64,000 nucleotides of DNA, taken from the NCBI RefSeq assembly GCF_004346225.1, contig NZ_SMAJ01000019.1, positions 20,209 to 84,208 of the forward strand. Reading direction: 5' to 3'. Below, piece after piece: positions 54,916 through 63,910 of this stretch (positions are counted from its first letter, which is position 1; each line of letters begins with the position of its first letter). The position numbers and the translations under genes are program-made. The notes under the pieces were generated by a model. It had not been told where the DNA came from, did not search any database, and worked only from the letters and a program-made list of their open reading frames with translations. The DNA comes from Paralcaligenes ureilyticus (lineage in GTDB: Bacteria; Pseudomonadota; Gammaproteobacteria; Burkholderiales; Burkholderiaceae_B).

Positions 54916-56352
54916 ATGACAACACCATTACTTTCTGAACACGCCGGTCTAGCCGCTCTGGAGCAACGCTTGGCGCAGGATCTCGCGTGGCTCGACCTGC
55001 CTTCCAAGCCATGGGTGCCGCAAGCCTCGGTAAACGGTCAGGACCTACTGGATGTGGCCATTATTGGTGGTGGCATGGCCGGTATGGCAACCGCTGTGGC
55101 GCTGCAGCATATGGGCGTTCGAGCCCGTATTTTCGATGGCGCAGTTAGCGGGTTCGAAGGTCCTTGGGCCACAACGGCCCGCATGGAAACCCTTCGCTCG
55201 CCCAAACAACTGACCGGGCCTGCACTAGGCTTGCCGGCACTGACATTTCGTGCCTGGTTCGAAGCGCAATACGGCCGGCAGGCATGGGACGCACTGGATA
55301 AAATCCCGCGCTTGCAATGGATGGCCTATTTGCGCTGGTACCGGCGGGTAATGAGTCTGGATATTCAAAACGAGCATCACGTTAAAAATATAATCCCTCA
55401 TGCCGACCACGTTGATCTTCAGATCCAGACGCCTTCCGGCGAAATCCACGTCTATGCGCGTCGTGTGGTGTTAGCCACAGGGCGCGCGGGGCTTGGTGGT
55501 GCTTACGTACCCGATTTCATCAAAAATATTGGACACGAGTTCTGGGCCCACTCGTCAGACACTACGGATTATTCCGCCTTGCGCGGCCTGCGAGTCGGCG
55601 TGGTGGGTGCCGGGGCTTCAGCCATGGACAGCGCAGGCACCGCTCTGGAAAATGGTGCGGCAAGGGTCGATTTGCTGATTCGCCGCGCCGATATTCCGCG
55701 CGTAAACAAAGGCAAGGGTGCATCAAACGCTGGCTTTACAAACGGCTATCTGGGTTTACCGGACCAATGGAAATGGCGCGTACGGCATTACATCAACGAG
55801 CAGCAGGTGCCACCGCCACAAGCCAGCGTACGGCGAGTTTCGCGACATGCCAACGCGTATTTCAATCTTGGCTCGCCCGTTCAGAACGTAATCCAGAAAG
55901 ACGGACATCTTCACGTTGAAACACCGAAAAAGAATTTCGAACTGGACTTCCTGATTCTCGCTACCGGTTTTTTTATCGATTGGCACGCACGTTCTGAATA
56001 TGCCACGATTGCGCGTCATGTGCGCGTCTGGGGAGACCGCTATCAACCCAATGCGGGCGAAAAGGACAAAGAACTTGAAGGTGCGCCCGACCTGGGAGTC
56101 AATTTTGAATTCCAGGAGAAGTCCAGCGATCCATTACCTGGCCTGTCGCGGGTTCATTGTTTTTGCTACCCGGCAACACTTACACACGGCACGGTTTCAG
56201 GCGATATTCCGGCTATCAGCGATGGTGCAGAACGGGTGTCCAAAGGCATAGTCCGTTTGTTGTTCGTAGAAAACATCGACCAGCATTTCAACGAACTTCA
56301 AGCTTTTGACGAACCCGAAATCGTTGGCGATGAATGGGCTGCGGCGGCCTGA
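54916..56352 (+). CDS. FAD/NAD(P)-binding flavoprotein monooxygenase
   Basis: Two-dinucleotide-binding-domain flavoprotein (478 aa), of the FMO/Baeyer-Villiger/N-hydroxylating monooxygenase type. FAD motif IIGGGMAGMATAVALQHMGV near residue 50, a PWATTARMETLRSPKQLTGP substrate/flavin loop, NADP motif GVVGAGASAMDSAGTALENGA near 235, and ILATGFFIDW near 380. The ATG at 54916 is chosen because the upstream frame (from 54829) crosses the operator; no good ribosome-binding site is visible. It is followed by two CMD-fold genes. Oxygenation of a small amine, sulfur or keto compound imported by the nearby ABC system is an inference. Confidence 0.88.
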   Translation: MTTPLLSEHAGLAALEQRLAQDLAWLDLPSKPWVPQASVNGQDLLDVAIIGGGMAGMATAVALQHMGVRARIFDGAVSGFEGPWATTARMETLRSPKQLTGPALGLPALTFRAWFEAQYGRQAWDALDKIPRLQWMAYLRWYRRVMSLDIQNEHHVKNIIPHADHVDLQIQTPSGEIHVYARRVVLATGRAGLGGAYVPDFIKNIGHEFWAHSSDTTDYSALRGLRVGVVGAGASAMDSAGTALENGAARVDLLIRRADIPRVNKGKGASNAGFTNGYLGLPDQWKWRVRHYINEQQVPPPQASVRRVSRHANAYFNLGSPVQNVIQKDGHLHVETPKKNFELDFLILATGFFIDWHARSEYATIARHVRVWGDRYQPNAGEKDKELEGAPDLGVNFEFQEKSSDPLPGLSRVHCFCYPATLTHGTVSGDIPAISDGAERVSKGIVRLLFVENIDQHFNELQAFDEPEIVGDEWAAAA

Positions 56353-56445
56353 ACGACGCGGCGCCGAACAGCGCGACATCCGTGCAAAGGCAATTATCCG
56401 TACCTGTATGGATACCGTACGTTTTATTTTTTGAGGAGACCGTAT

Positions 56446-57000
56446 TTGGACGACATGAACAGTTCCCCGGCCAGCCCCGGCACTCCCACGCCAAGTGTTG
56501 CACGGTACGACGTGATCGACGCGGTGGTGGGCCTTGCGCCAGATGATGCGTTATTTGCCATACGCCACACGCGCCAGAAAATATCCGACGCAACTCAAAA
56601 CAGCTATGATCTTTTTTTTAGTCCCGCAGGCCAGGGCCTGGCAATCCGTGATCGATTACGGGTGGCGTGGTATGCCTGCGTGCTGTCCCGGGCCACTGGG
56701 TTGGCGCAGCATTATCGTGCTGCACTGGCCCGCCATGATGGCGATCCTGCCATAGACGCGGCAGTCGCTGCCGACCGGCTTGATGATCTGGAACCGTCAA
56801 ACCTGAAGGCGATGCTGGCATTCACCCGCAAACTGATAGTCAAGCCGGTAGAAGGCGACCAGGCGCAGATCGATCAGCTACAGGCTGCCGGCATGACGGC
56901 TGCCGACATTGTTACCCTGGCCCAGTTAATTGCCTTTTTGTCATACCAGATACGCGTAACGGCTGGCTTGCAGGCCATGAAAGCCTTGGAGTCGCAATGA
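56446..57000 (+). CDS. CMD-fold protein without CxxC (Avi_7170-like)
   Basis: Carboxymuconolactone decarboxylase/AhpD-fold protein, 184 aa, all helical. It has no CxxC; instead the helix reads RLRVAWYACVLSRATGLAQHYRAAL. It looks like the CMD partner that often precedes an alkylhydroperoxidase-domain protein. GAGGAG lies seven bases before the TTG at 56446, giving MDDMNSSPASPG, so I chose TTG; the ATG at 56455 is 16 bases from that site. It overlaps the next gene by 4 bp and lies 93 bp after the flavoprotein. Confidence 0.8.
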   Translation: MDDMNSSPASPGTPTPSVARYDVIDAVVGLAPDDALFAIRHTRQKISDATQNSYDLFFSPAGQGLAIRDRLRVAWYACVLSRATGLAQHYRAALARHDGDPAIDAAVAADRLDDLEPSNLKAMLAFTRKLIVKPVEGDQAQIDQLQAAGMTAADIVTLAQLIAFLSYQIRVTAGLQAMKALESQ

Positions 57001-57578
57001 CCACACTTATCAAAAGCAACGGTTTTACCAACGAAACACTGGACTGGAAGGCGTGGCTGGACGTTGTGGATTGCGCACGGGCCACAACTGAACAGCTCGA
57101 GGTGCTGGGGCTTAGCAATCCCAAGGCCAAGACGTCCGATTACTATCTGTTGCTGGCGCACCAGCCCGCCATTTTAAGGCAACGCTCTGAAGCCTATAAC
57201 GCCATCATGTATGCGCCAGGCGGTTTGCCGCGGGCAGAGCGCGAGTTGAGTGCCCTGACGGTATCGCGGATCAACGGCTGCGTATATTGCGCTTCAGTTC
57301 ATGCGCAGCGATTCGAGCAGTTGGCCAAGCGCGCCGATACAGTAGCCCAGGTTTTCGATGCGCCACGTACCGCCGGCACCAACGATCGCGAAAAAGCCAT
57401 TGTGCAATTTTCCGTACGCCTGACCGAGTCTGCCGAAAACATTGGGCCGGACGATATTCAGGCTCTTAAAGACGCAGGGCTTGCGACAGCCGAGATTCTG
57501 GATCTGTTGCATGTCACATCCATCTTTGCCTGGGCCAACCGGCTTATGATGAACTTGGGCGAGCCTGTGTATTCGTAA
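56997..57578 (+). CDS. AhpD-like peroxidase-related CMD-domain protein with CxxC
   Basis: AhpD-superfamily protein (193 aa) with the redox motif CVYCASVHAQRFE, in which CxxC plus His forms the alkylhydroperoxidase site. The N-terminal LDWKAWLDVVDCARATTEQLEVL region and C-terminal LLHVTSIFAWANRLMMNLGEP are typical of peroxidase-related proteins. It is coupled to the previous gene by ATGA. The pair could reduce a hydroperoxide made by the flavoprotein. Confidence 0.88.
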   Translation: MTTLIKSNGFTNETLDWKAWLDVVDCARATTEQLEVLGLSNPKAKTSDYYLLLAHQPAILRQRSEAYNAIMYAPGGLPRAERELSALTVSRINGCVYCASVHAQRFEQLAKRADTVAQVFDAPRTAGTNDREKAIVQFSVRLTESAENIGPDDIQALKDAGLATAEILDLLHVTSIFAWANRLMMNLGEPVYS

Positions 57579-57584
57579 TAATAG

Positions 57585-57600
57585 GGCGGCCTTGGCCGCC
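57585..57600 (+). terminator. Possible weak terminator hairpin after the CMD gene
   Basis: GGCGGCC-TT-GGCCGCC hairpin, 7 bp after the stop. There is no T-tract, so termination is uncertain. Confidence 0.3.
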
Positions 57601-57720
57601 ATGTCGCAAGCAGCGCAGGAAATTTCCCCAAGGTCAAAGCCAAGTGGGATCCAGGGCTCGCGGATTGAACCAGCCTCAACGTGAAGGAGCAGATCAACCA
57701 GGGTTCATTATAATTTCCCC

Positions 57721-59052
57721 ATGGGACCAAAAACTTACACGCCGCTGGCCAGCTTCATCGATCTTCTGATCGATGCGGTCTTCGCGGTCGATGCCGACGC
57801 CCATATCGTTTTTGCCAGTGCTGCATGTGAGCGCATTTTTGGATACACGCCGCAGGAAATGATCGGCAAGAACATGTTCGACATGATGGTGCCCGAAGAT
57901 CGCGATCTGACCCGAGAGTCGGTGGTCGACGTGATGGCGGGCCGCCCTCAACTGCATTTCGAGAACCGCTATATCCGCAAGGATGGGCAAGTCGTCCACA
58001 TCATGTGGTCGGCGCGCTGGTCGCCCGCCGAGCAATTGCGGATCGGGGTTGCGCGTGACGTTACCGAACGCAAACGAGCCGAATCGATGCAGGCTGCGCT
58101 CTATGCCATTTCCGAAGCGGCCTACGCCGCCGAGGATCTGCTCGCGCTGTTCAAACGCATTCATCAGATCGTCGGCACGCTACTGCAAGCAGATAATTTT
58201 TCCGTTGCTCTGTACGACGACGAAACCGATCAACTGAGCTTTCCGTACCACGTGGACGAGTACGAACGGACGTCCAAGCCCTCGCGATCGGTTGCCGGGA
58301 CGCTCTGTGCAGAGATTATCCGTACCGGACAGCCGCTTTTGTTGACTTCTGAGGCGGCGGCCGCTCGCTTGGCGGAGCTGCAAGTTTCCGTCGGTGCGAA
58401 TCTGCCATTTTGCTGGCTGGGCGTTCCGCTCAAATCGCACAAAGGTACGATCGGCGTGCTGATAGTCAAGAGCTACCCGGGCGGCGTGTACTACAGTGAC
58501 GAGGACCAGGATCTGCTGCAGTTCGTTTCGACTCAGATCGCCACCGTTATCGAGCGCCAGCAAATGCAAGTTCGGCTGCAGCGCATGGCGCAGTACGATC
58601 AACTCACTGACCTCCCCAACCGTGGGCTTCTGTACGATCGCCTGAAGGTCGCGCTGTTGGCGGCACAGCGCGAGCAGGGACGATTGTCCTTGCTTTACCT
58701 TGATCTGGACAAATTCAAACAGGTCAACGATACCCTGGGTCATGGCGTCGGAGACCTGTTGCTGCAAGAGGTTGCCAAGCGCCTGAAGCGGTGCGTGCGC
58801 GAATCGGATACGGTTGCTCGCGTGGGCGGCGATGAGTTTGTGGTCCTGCTCGAATGTATTGTATTGCCGGAGCACGCTGCGTTGGTGGCGGAAAAAATCC
58901 ACAAGGCTCTGAGCCGCTCCTTCACTATAGATGGCCACAACCTGACCATCGTGCCGAGCATCGGGATAGCGCTTTATCCCGAGCATGGCGATGGCGAGCA
59001 GCAGCTCCTCGACCATGCCGACAAGGCCATGTATTTCGCGAAAAAGCGGTGA
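57721..59052 (+). CDS. PAS-GAF-GGDEF diguanylate cyclase
   Basis: Putative cyclic-di-GMP synthase (443 aa). PAS domain (about 10-118: DAHIVFASAACERIFGYTPQEMIGKNMFDMMVPED, ending DVTERKRAE), GAF domain (about 130-275), and GGDEF domain (about 285-443) with intact active site VGGDEFVVLLE. An RESD inhibitory I-site lies five residues before GGDEF, so product inhibition is expected. No membrane segment or signal peptide is seen; it is cytoplasmic and probably senses a small ligand or redox state. Monocistronic and convergent with lplA. Confidence 0.93.
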   Translation: MGPKTYTPLASFIDLLIDAVFAVDADAHIVFASAACERIFGYTPQEMIGKNMFDMMVPEDRDLTRESVVDVMAGRPQLHFENRYIRKDGQVVHIMWSARWSPAEQLRIGVARDVTERKRAESMQAALYAISEAAYAAEDLLALFKRIHQIVGTLLQADNFSVALYDDETDQLSFPYHVDEYERTSKPSRSVAGTLCAEIIRTGQPLLLTSEAAAARLAELQVSVGANLPFCWLGVPLKSHKGTIGVLIVKSYPGGVYYSDEDQDLLQFVSTQIATVIERQQMQVRLQRMAQYDQLTDLPNRGLLYDRLKVALLAAQREQGRLSLLYLDLDKFKQVNDTLGHGVGDLLLQEVAKRLKRCVRESDTVARVGGDEFVVLLECIVLPEHAALVAEKIHKALSRSFTIDGHNLTIVPSIGIALYPEHGDGEQQLLDHADKAMYFAKKR

Positions 59053-59083
59053 TTATCGCTGATAAGCATTGAGCCGAATGGTC

Positions 59084-59872
59084 TCAAGGCACCTTGGCGC
59101 GCCATGCTTCGGTCCCGAACTTTTCCTGAATCAACGCTTCAGATGCCGCGAATTCAGACGGAGACAACGTGCCGTCGCGCAAGCCGTGGCGACGCCGGAA
59201 AACATCTATCATTCGCTCGATGATCACTTCACGTGCCAAGCCGGTTTGGCTGCGCAGCGGATCGACCCGCTTGGCGGCTGATGTCGTGCCTTTGTCCGAT
59301 AGCTTCTCACGCCCGATGCGCAGTACTTGCAGCATTTTCGTGGCGTCGATGTCGTACGCCATCGTGACGTGGTGCAGCACGGCGCCGCCTCGATGTGCTT
59401 GTGCCGCGCCGCCGATTTTTCCGTGGGCTGAGGTGATGTCGTTCAAAGGCTGGTACCAGGCCTTGATGCCGAGTTCGCCCAGCGCCTCCAGCACCCAGGC
59501 ATCCATGTAGGCATAGGCCTCGCGAAAACTCATGCCGGCAATCAGCGATAGCGGCGCGTAGAGGGAATAGGTAATGGTGTTGCCGGGCTCGATGAACATC
59601 GCGCCGCCGCCGCTGATGCGGCGTACCACCTCGATGTTGTGTTTTCGCGCGCCGTCGGCATCGACTTCGTTTCTCAACGACTGGAAGATACCGATCACGA
59701 CGGCCGGGCCCGCCCATTCCCACACTCGCAAGGTCGGTGCTCGCCGCCCGGCGGCGACTTCGTCCAGCAATACCTGATCGAGCGCCATGTGCTGCAACGG
59801 CATTTGCGGCGCGGTATGGATCAGTTGCCAATCATGTTCATTCCAGCTGCTGCGCTTCAATTCACGGTTCAT
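59084..59872 (-). CDS. lplA: Lipoate-protein ligase A (catalytic domain only)
   Basis: Lipoate/biotin ligase family catalytic protein (262 aa). RRISGGGAMFIEPGNTITYSLY is the substrate-binding GG motif, and the catalytic lysine is in HGKIGGAAQAHRGGAVLHH. The C-terminal accessory domain of the E. coli enzyme is absent; it is encoded by the preceding gene, which overlaps by 4 bp. It attaches lipoate to 2-oxoacid dehydrogenase and glycine cleavage proteins using ATP. Confidence 0.88.
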   Translation of the reverse strand: MNRELKRSSWNEHDWQLIHTAPQMPLQHMALDQVLLDEVAAGRRAPTLRVWEWAGPAVVIGIFQSLRNEVDADGARKHNIEVVRRISGGGAMFIEPGNTITYSLYAPLSLIAGMSFREAYAYMDAWVLEALGELGIKAWYQPLNDITSAHGKIGGAAQAHRGGAVLHHVTMAYDIDATKMLQVLRIGREKLSDKGTTSAAKRVDPLRSQTGLAREVIIERMIDVFRRRHGLRDGTLSPSEFAASEALIQEKFGTEAWRAKVP

Positions 59873-60180
59873 GCCAAAGCCCTTTGCACGACGGTTGCAA
59901 TGCCAGCCGCAGTAATGCCGTACATCTCGACGTCGGCGCCAACGGCAGATTGCACGGCCTGTTCCAATTGTTCCAATCTGGCGTCTTGCGGCAGGCCGTT
60001 CAACGCGGCGTCAATGGCATCCAGGGTTTCGGGCGGCTCCAGGAAAAAATCGCCTGACAGCCTCACCCCGTGCAGGCAGCCCTGTACGACCTGCAAGTCG
60101 ACCACGACCAGTTTTCCGTCCGGGATTTTGTATTCGCCATGGCGCATCGTCGCGTCAGCATGTTTGTTGTACTCAGTCAT
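59869..60180 (-). CDS. Lipoate-protein ligase accessory subunit (LplB-like)
   Basis: Small protein (103 aa) matching the C-terminal domain of lipoate ligases (YKIPDGKLVVVDLQVVQGCLHGVRLSGDFFLEPPETLDAID). In Thermoplasma such a separate LplB is needed for adenylation by LplA. ATG 60180 follows AAAGGAA; a GTG at 60183 is adjacent. Coupled to lplA by overlap, so the two make a bipartite ligase. Confidence 0.85.
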   Translation of the reverse strand: MTEYNKHADATMRHGEYKIPDGKLVVVDLQVVQGCLHGVRLSGDFFLEPPETLDAIDAALNGLPQDARLEQLEQAVQSAVGADVEMYGITAAGIATVVQRALA

Positions 60181-60222
60181 CACCTGTTCCTTTCTTCAGT
60201 CGCTGTGGCCGTTTTGGTCGTT

Positions 60223-62271
60223 TTAGTCGCGCCTAAGCGTGCGTCGCGCAAACACCAGACACATGGCGACAAAAAGGATCAATCCTATCCACATCGCGGT
60301 TCCCGCAAAGTCACGCCCAACCAAGGCCAGCGGCCTGTCACTGCCGCCCGAGCTTACCGACACCACGATCGTCATGGCCAGGACAACGCCAATCAGGCTC
60401 TCGCCTACGATCAGCCCCGACGCGAACAGCGTGCCTTTTCGTTCGGCATGCGCAAACAGCGGTTCCACATCGATCTGCTGCCTCGCTGCATATTGATGAA
60501 TGCGGCGCTTCACATACCAGGAAATAACCGTGCCCACGAATAGCGCCAGGACAATGGAAGGTGGCAGGTATAAACCCATTGCGACGGCCAATGACGGCAG
60601 GCGGTAACGCGGCGTACAGCGAGCCAGAATGACGTCGATGATAATGACAGCCACACCCGCAGCAATTCCTATCAGGATGTAGGTCCAGTCCAGCGTATGG
60701 GCAAAGAGGCCATCGACGATGGTGATCATCAAGGTTGCCTGTGGCGCGCTCAGCGCTTGCGAAACGTTCATGTCCGCGCGCGGCATCGCGCCGATAAAGC
60801 CATAGGCTTGGTACAGAAGATCCAGCACAGGAGGGATGGCCAAAGCGCCCACCACGCAGCCAATGATGAGGGCCACCTGCTGACGCCACGGAGTGGCGTG
60901 AACCAGCCAGCCCGTTTTCAGATCCTGCAGGTTATCGTTTGAAATGGCCGCAATGGCCACGACCACCGAGGTGCAGAATAGGGTCAGCGCCGTAAAGAAC
61001 TGGATATTGGCCGGATCATTCAGCAGGCCCTGCGATTCGCCGATTCCGATGAAGATCATGGCAATGGCCATGATGGAAACAATGGCAATGCCGGAAATGG
61101 GACTGGCCGACGAACCGACCAGGCCCGCCATATAACCGCAGGCGGCGGCGACCATGAAACCCAGAGCACAGGAGACCAGGGTGCTTACCGCCACCAGGGT
61201 CCATGCCACGCCCGTGGGCACATGGGTGGTGGCAATAAATGAATAGAACGTGCCGGCCAGCAATATCAGCATGAGCAGGGTGGTTCGTACCAATGCCTTG
61301 GGGGATAAATCGGTGTCGGCGTGCTCCAGGCTGGTTGAGCCTGAACCGCCTTTCAGCACCGATAGCGAAATTTTCATGCCCTCGTACATCGGCTTGAGTA
61401 GCGTCAGCAGCGTCCAGATGGCCGCGATAGCGATCATGCCGGCTCCGATCAGCCTTACTTTGGATACCCAGATCGTCATCGCAAAGTCGGCGGCTGAACT
61501 GCCGGCGGGCATCGGTGTCACGGCAGTCAGCCAGGGCACGGCAATACCCCAGGACAGCAACACGCCTATTAGCATGGCGATGCCGCTGACGATGCCCACG
61601 AGATAGCCGGCGCCAACCAGCGCAAAGGAAAATCCCATGGGGATCTGGAAAATGGCACGCCCGGCAACCAGCCAGTAGCTGGCACTGTCGGCAGCCAGCT
61701 TGAAGCCATTGGTCAGCAGACTGAAGGCGCCTGAAAATGCAGCGCCGGCAAGGATATCAAGCAGCCCGTTGCCTGGCCTTGCCCGAATGCGTTCGGCGGC
61801 AGGGTGTTCGTTTACTGCGTCAGGGTGCTGGTTGCCCGCCCGCAGGATTTCGGCCGCCGCGACGCCCTCCGGGTAAGGCAGGTCGCTTTTTACCACCAGG
61901 GCATGGCGCAAGGGTACGGTAAAAATGACCCCTAATATTCCTCCTGCGGCGCAGATCATTGCGGTTTGAAACAGCGGGAATCCCTGCCAGTATCCCAGCA
62001 TGAGCAACGCCGGGAGCACAAAAATAATCGCTGAGAGCGCCCCGGCGGCCGAGGCCTGCGTCTGGACGATGTTGTTCTCCAGGATATTGGAGTCCTTGAA
62101 GTAGTGGAGCAGCGCCATGGAAATGACGGCAGCGGGAATGGACGACGCGAATGTCAGGCCCACCTTCAATCCCAGGTAGACATTGGAAGCCGTAAAAATC
62201 AGTGTGATAACTGCGCCGAGCACAACGCCGCGGAGTGTTAGTTCTTTCAGGGACGGCTGGGCAGATGGCAT
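60223..62271 (-). CDS. OPT-family oligopeptide transporter
   Basis: Large integral membrane protein (682 aa) with about 16 hydrophobic segments. It begins LKELTLRGVVLGAVITLIFTASNVYLGLKVGLTFASSIPAAVISMAL, the bacterial OPT signature, and has DLPYPEGVAAAEILRAG and GEQLLGVVLAMT-like GESLIGVV near the C-terminus. It is expected to import small peptides or chelates by proton coupling. It ends 42 bp before the lplB-like gene on the same strand. Confidence 0.93.
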   Translation of the reverse strand: MPSAQPSLKELTLRGVVLGAVITLIFTASNVYLGLKVGLTFASSIPAAVISMALLHYFKDSNILENNIVQTQASAAGALSAIIFVLPALLMLGYWQGFPLFQTAMICAAGGILGVIFTVPLRHALVVKSDLPYPEGVAAAEILRAGNQHPDAVNEHPAAERIRARPGNGLLDILAGAAFSGAFSLLTNGFKLAADSASYWLVAGRAIFQIPMGFSFALVGAGYLVGIVSGIAMLIGVLLSWGIAVPWLTAVTPMPAGSSAADFAMTIWVSKVRLIGAGMIAIAAIWTLLTLLKPMYEGMKISLSVLKGGSGSTSLEHADTDLSPKALVRTTLLMLILLAGTFYSFIATTHVPTGVAWTLVAVSTLVSCALGFMVAAACGYMAGLVGSSASPISGIAIVSIMAIAMIFIGIGESQGLLNDPANIQFFTALTLFCTSVVVAIAAISNDNLQDLKTGWLVHATPWRQQVALIIGCVVGALAIPPVLDLLYQAYGFIGAMPRADMNVSQALSAPQATLMITIVDGLFAHTLDWTYILIGIAAGVAVIIIDVILARCTPRYRLPSLAVAMGLYLPPSIVLALFVGTVISWYVKRRIHQYAARQQIDVEPLFAHAERKGTLFASGLIVGESLIGVVLAMTIVVSVSSGGSDRPLALVGRDFAGTAMWIGLILFVAMCLVFARRTLRRD

Positions 62272-62482
62272 ACGGACGGGTCGCAGGTTATCAGGCGTTA
62301 CGCTACGGTGAGTATTGCGTGGCGCCTATCTCTAGGGGAAGGCGCAATGCAAACGTGATTGCCCTGCGGCCTTTGAAGATATTGTAGGACAGGCCGGTTT
62401 TGGCCGAGTTCTGGGGCTGAATCGATTGCGGCCCACGGTCAAGCTACGTTAATCTACATCCCTCGTTCCATACATCGCGTCC

Positions 62483-63022
62483 ATGAAGCCTGACCGCCCC
62501 GTACGAAAACCGTTCATCTTCCGACGCCTGGGCACAGATGACGCTGCCACCTATCGAGGCCTTCGCTTGGAAGGTTTGCAAAGCTGCCCGGCTGCCTTCA
62601 GCAGTTCCTGGGACGAGGAAAATAGACACGCCTTGGAAAAGTTTTCAGATCGGCTGGAAAAGAACGTGACTCTTGGTGGTTGGCTGAATGAGCGCTCTTC
62701 TTTATGTGGCATCGCGAGCTTATTTGTGCCCGACACGACCAAATTGCGGCACAAGGCCAGCATCGTGGGGGTGTATGTGCGCCCCGAGGCTCGTGGCACT
62801 GGGCTGGCGCAAGCATTGTTGGAGCAGCTTATCGCACACGCCAGTGAGCAGGTGGAAGCGTTATTGATAACGGTCGGGGCTTCCAATATTGCGGCGCTTC
62901 GACTCTACAGGAAGTTGGGTTTCGAAGAATATGGCCGGGAACCTGGGGCGCTGAAGGTAAATGGCACCTACTACGATGAAGTCCTAATGACATTGTCGTT
63001 GCCCGGTGATACCCGTCTTTGA
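62483..63022 (+). CDS. GNAT-family N-acetyltransferase
   Basis: GNAT acetyltransferase (179 aa) with the acetyl-CoA loop VGVYVRPEARGTGLAQALLEQLIAHA and the final strands VGASNIAALRLYRKLGFEEYGREPGALKVNGTYYDEVLM. Acceptor unknown (amino group of a small molecule or protein). The 211-bp gap before it holds no recognised feature. Confidence 0.9.
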   Translation: MKPDRPVRKPFIFRRLGTDDAATYRGLRLEGLQSCPAAFSSSWDEENRHALEKFSDRLEKNVTLGGWLNERSSLCGIASLFVPDTTKLRHKASIVGVYVRPEARGTGLAQALLEQLIAHASEQVEALLITVGASNIAALRLYRKLGFEEYGREPGALKVNGTYYDEVLMTLSLPGDTRL

Positions 63023-63113
63023 GTCCATGCATAGAGACTTCAGTCGCGGCGCCGCAATTTCTGGGGTCTATTTAAGCATTGAGCAAAAAAATCACATTGA
63101 TCGGAGGATTCTG

Positions 63114-63680
63114 ATGCCAAGATATTTTGCAGCACTGACCATTGTGCTAATGCTTGGAATGGTATGGACCCGGATCCTGTTGATGAGAAGAAAAGGGATA
63201 AAGGCAATGCATTTCGGGTCAATAGACAAGACGGATTTTTTGATTCCGCCATTTGCCTTCTTCTATTTTTATGTCGTGTTTGCCGCTGCTTTCCATTGGT
63301 CTGGTGTGAGCACACAAGAGTTTTTCCAGTCTGGGGCAGTCTCGTGGGCCGGAGCGCTATTTTGTCTCGCAGGCCTGTTGCTATTGTTGTGGAGTTTGGT
63401 TTCTTTTGGCCGGAGCTTTCGTGTTGGCATCGATACGCAACATGCTGACAAGCTCGTAACGACGGGAGTTTTTGCCTTGAGCCGCAATCCCATCTATGTG
63501 GCGTTTGCTCTTATCTTGTTTGGTCAATTCCTGGTGCATCCCAATTGGATACTTTTAGCGTATATGGGCGCGGCCGTAGGGCTGTTCCACCGTCAAGTAT
63601 TGCGTGAAGAAGATTATTTGAAGAGGCACTACGGCAAGCCATATTCGGAGTATTGCAGTCGGGTCAGGAGATATTTTTAA
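63114..63680 (+). CDS. Isoprenylcysteine carboxyl methyltransferase-like membrane methyltransferase
   Basis: Integral membrane protein (188 aa) of the ICMT/PEMT family. Four or five hydrophobic segments precede the C-terminal SAM-binding signature TTGVFALSRNPIYVAFALILFGQF and EEDYLKRHYGKPYSEYCSRVRRYF. An open frame overlaps the GNAT gene (from 63006), but GGAGG seven bases upstream selects the ATG at 63114. Substrate unknown. Confidence 0.88.
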   Translation: MPRYFAALTIVLMLGMVWTRILLMRRKGIKAMHFGSIDKTDFLIPPFAFFYFYVVFAAAFHWSGVSTQEFFQSGAVSWAGALFCLAGLLLLLWSLVSFGRSFRVGIDTQHADKLVTTGVFALSRNPIYVAFALILFGQFLVHPNWILLAYMGAAVGLFHRQVLREEDYLKRHYGKPYSEYCSRVRRYF

Positions 63681-63762
63681 GATGAAGCCTGTTGCGGATT
63701 TCTCGATCTGAACCTATAGGGGGCTATCCAACTACCAGCAATGTGAGGGTATTGCCTTGCTT

Positions 63763-63790
63763 ATGGCAGCCACAAGGGCTGTCGCTACAT
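63763..63790. repeat. Intergenic hairpin repeat, copy 8
   Basis: ATGGCAGCCACAAGGG followed by CTGTCGCTACAT, nearly identical to copy 3 at 36380. It lies 36 bp before the partial copy of the large palindromic element, the same association as at 36 kb. Confidence 0.65.
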
Positions 63791-63825
63791 GAGTGGTGGT
63801 CACGTTTCTTGAGCAGCGGTAGCGG

Positions 63826-63869
63826 CATGGGTGGTTAAGGTGGGGCGGGCGACTCGGGCACGCCGCACG
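63826..63869. repeat. Partial second copy of the 222-bp palindromic element arm
   Basis: 39 of 44 positions match the reverse complement of 36320-36363 by eye (shared core GGGCGGGCGACTCGGGCACG). The rest of the element is not found next to it; what follows (63870-63910) is unrelated. Confidence 0.6.
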
Positions 63870-63910
63870 GATGGGCTGGTTCGGGGAGGCAAGGGCGCCG
63901 CTGTTTGTCG

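Noticed and set aside
57585..57600. Strong terminator after the CMD genes
   Set aside because: The stem is perfect but no T-tract follows, so it is listed only as a weak candidate.
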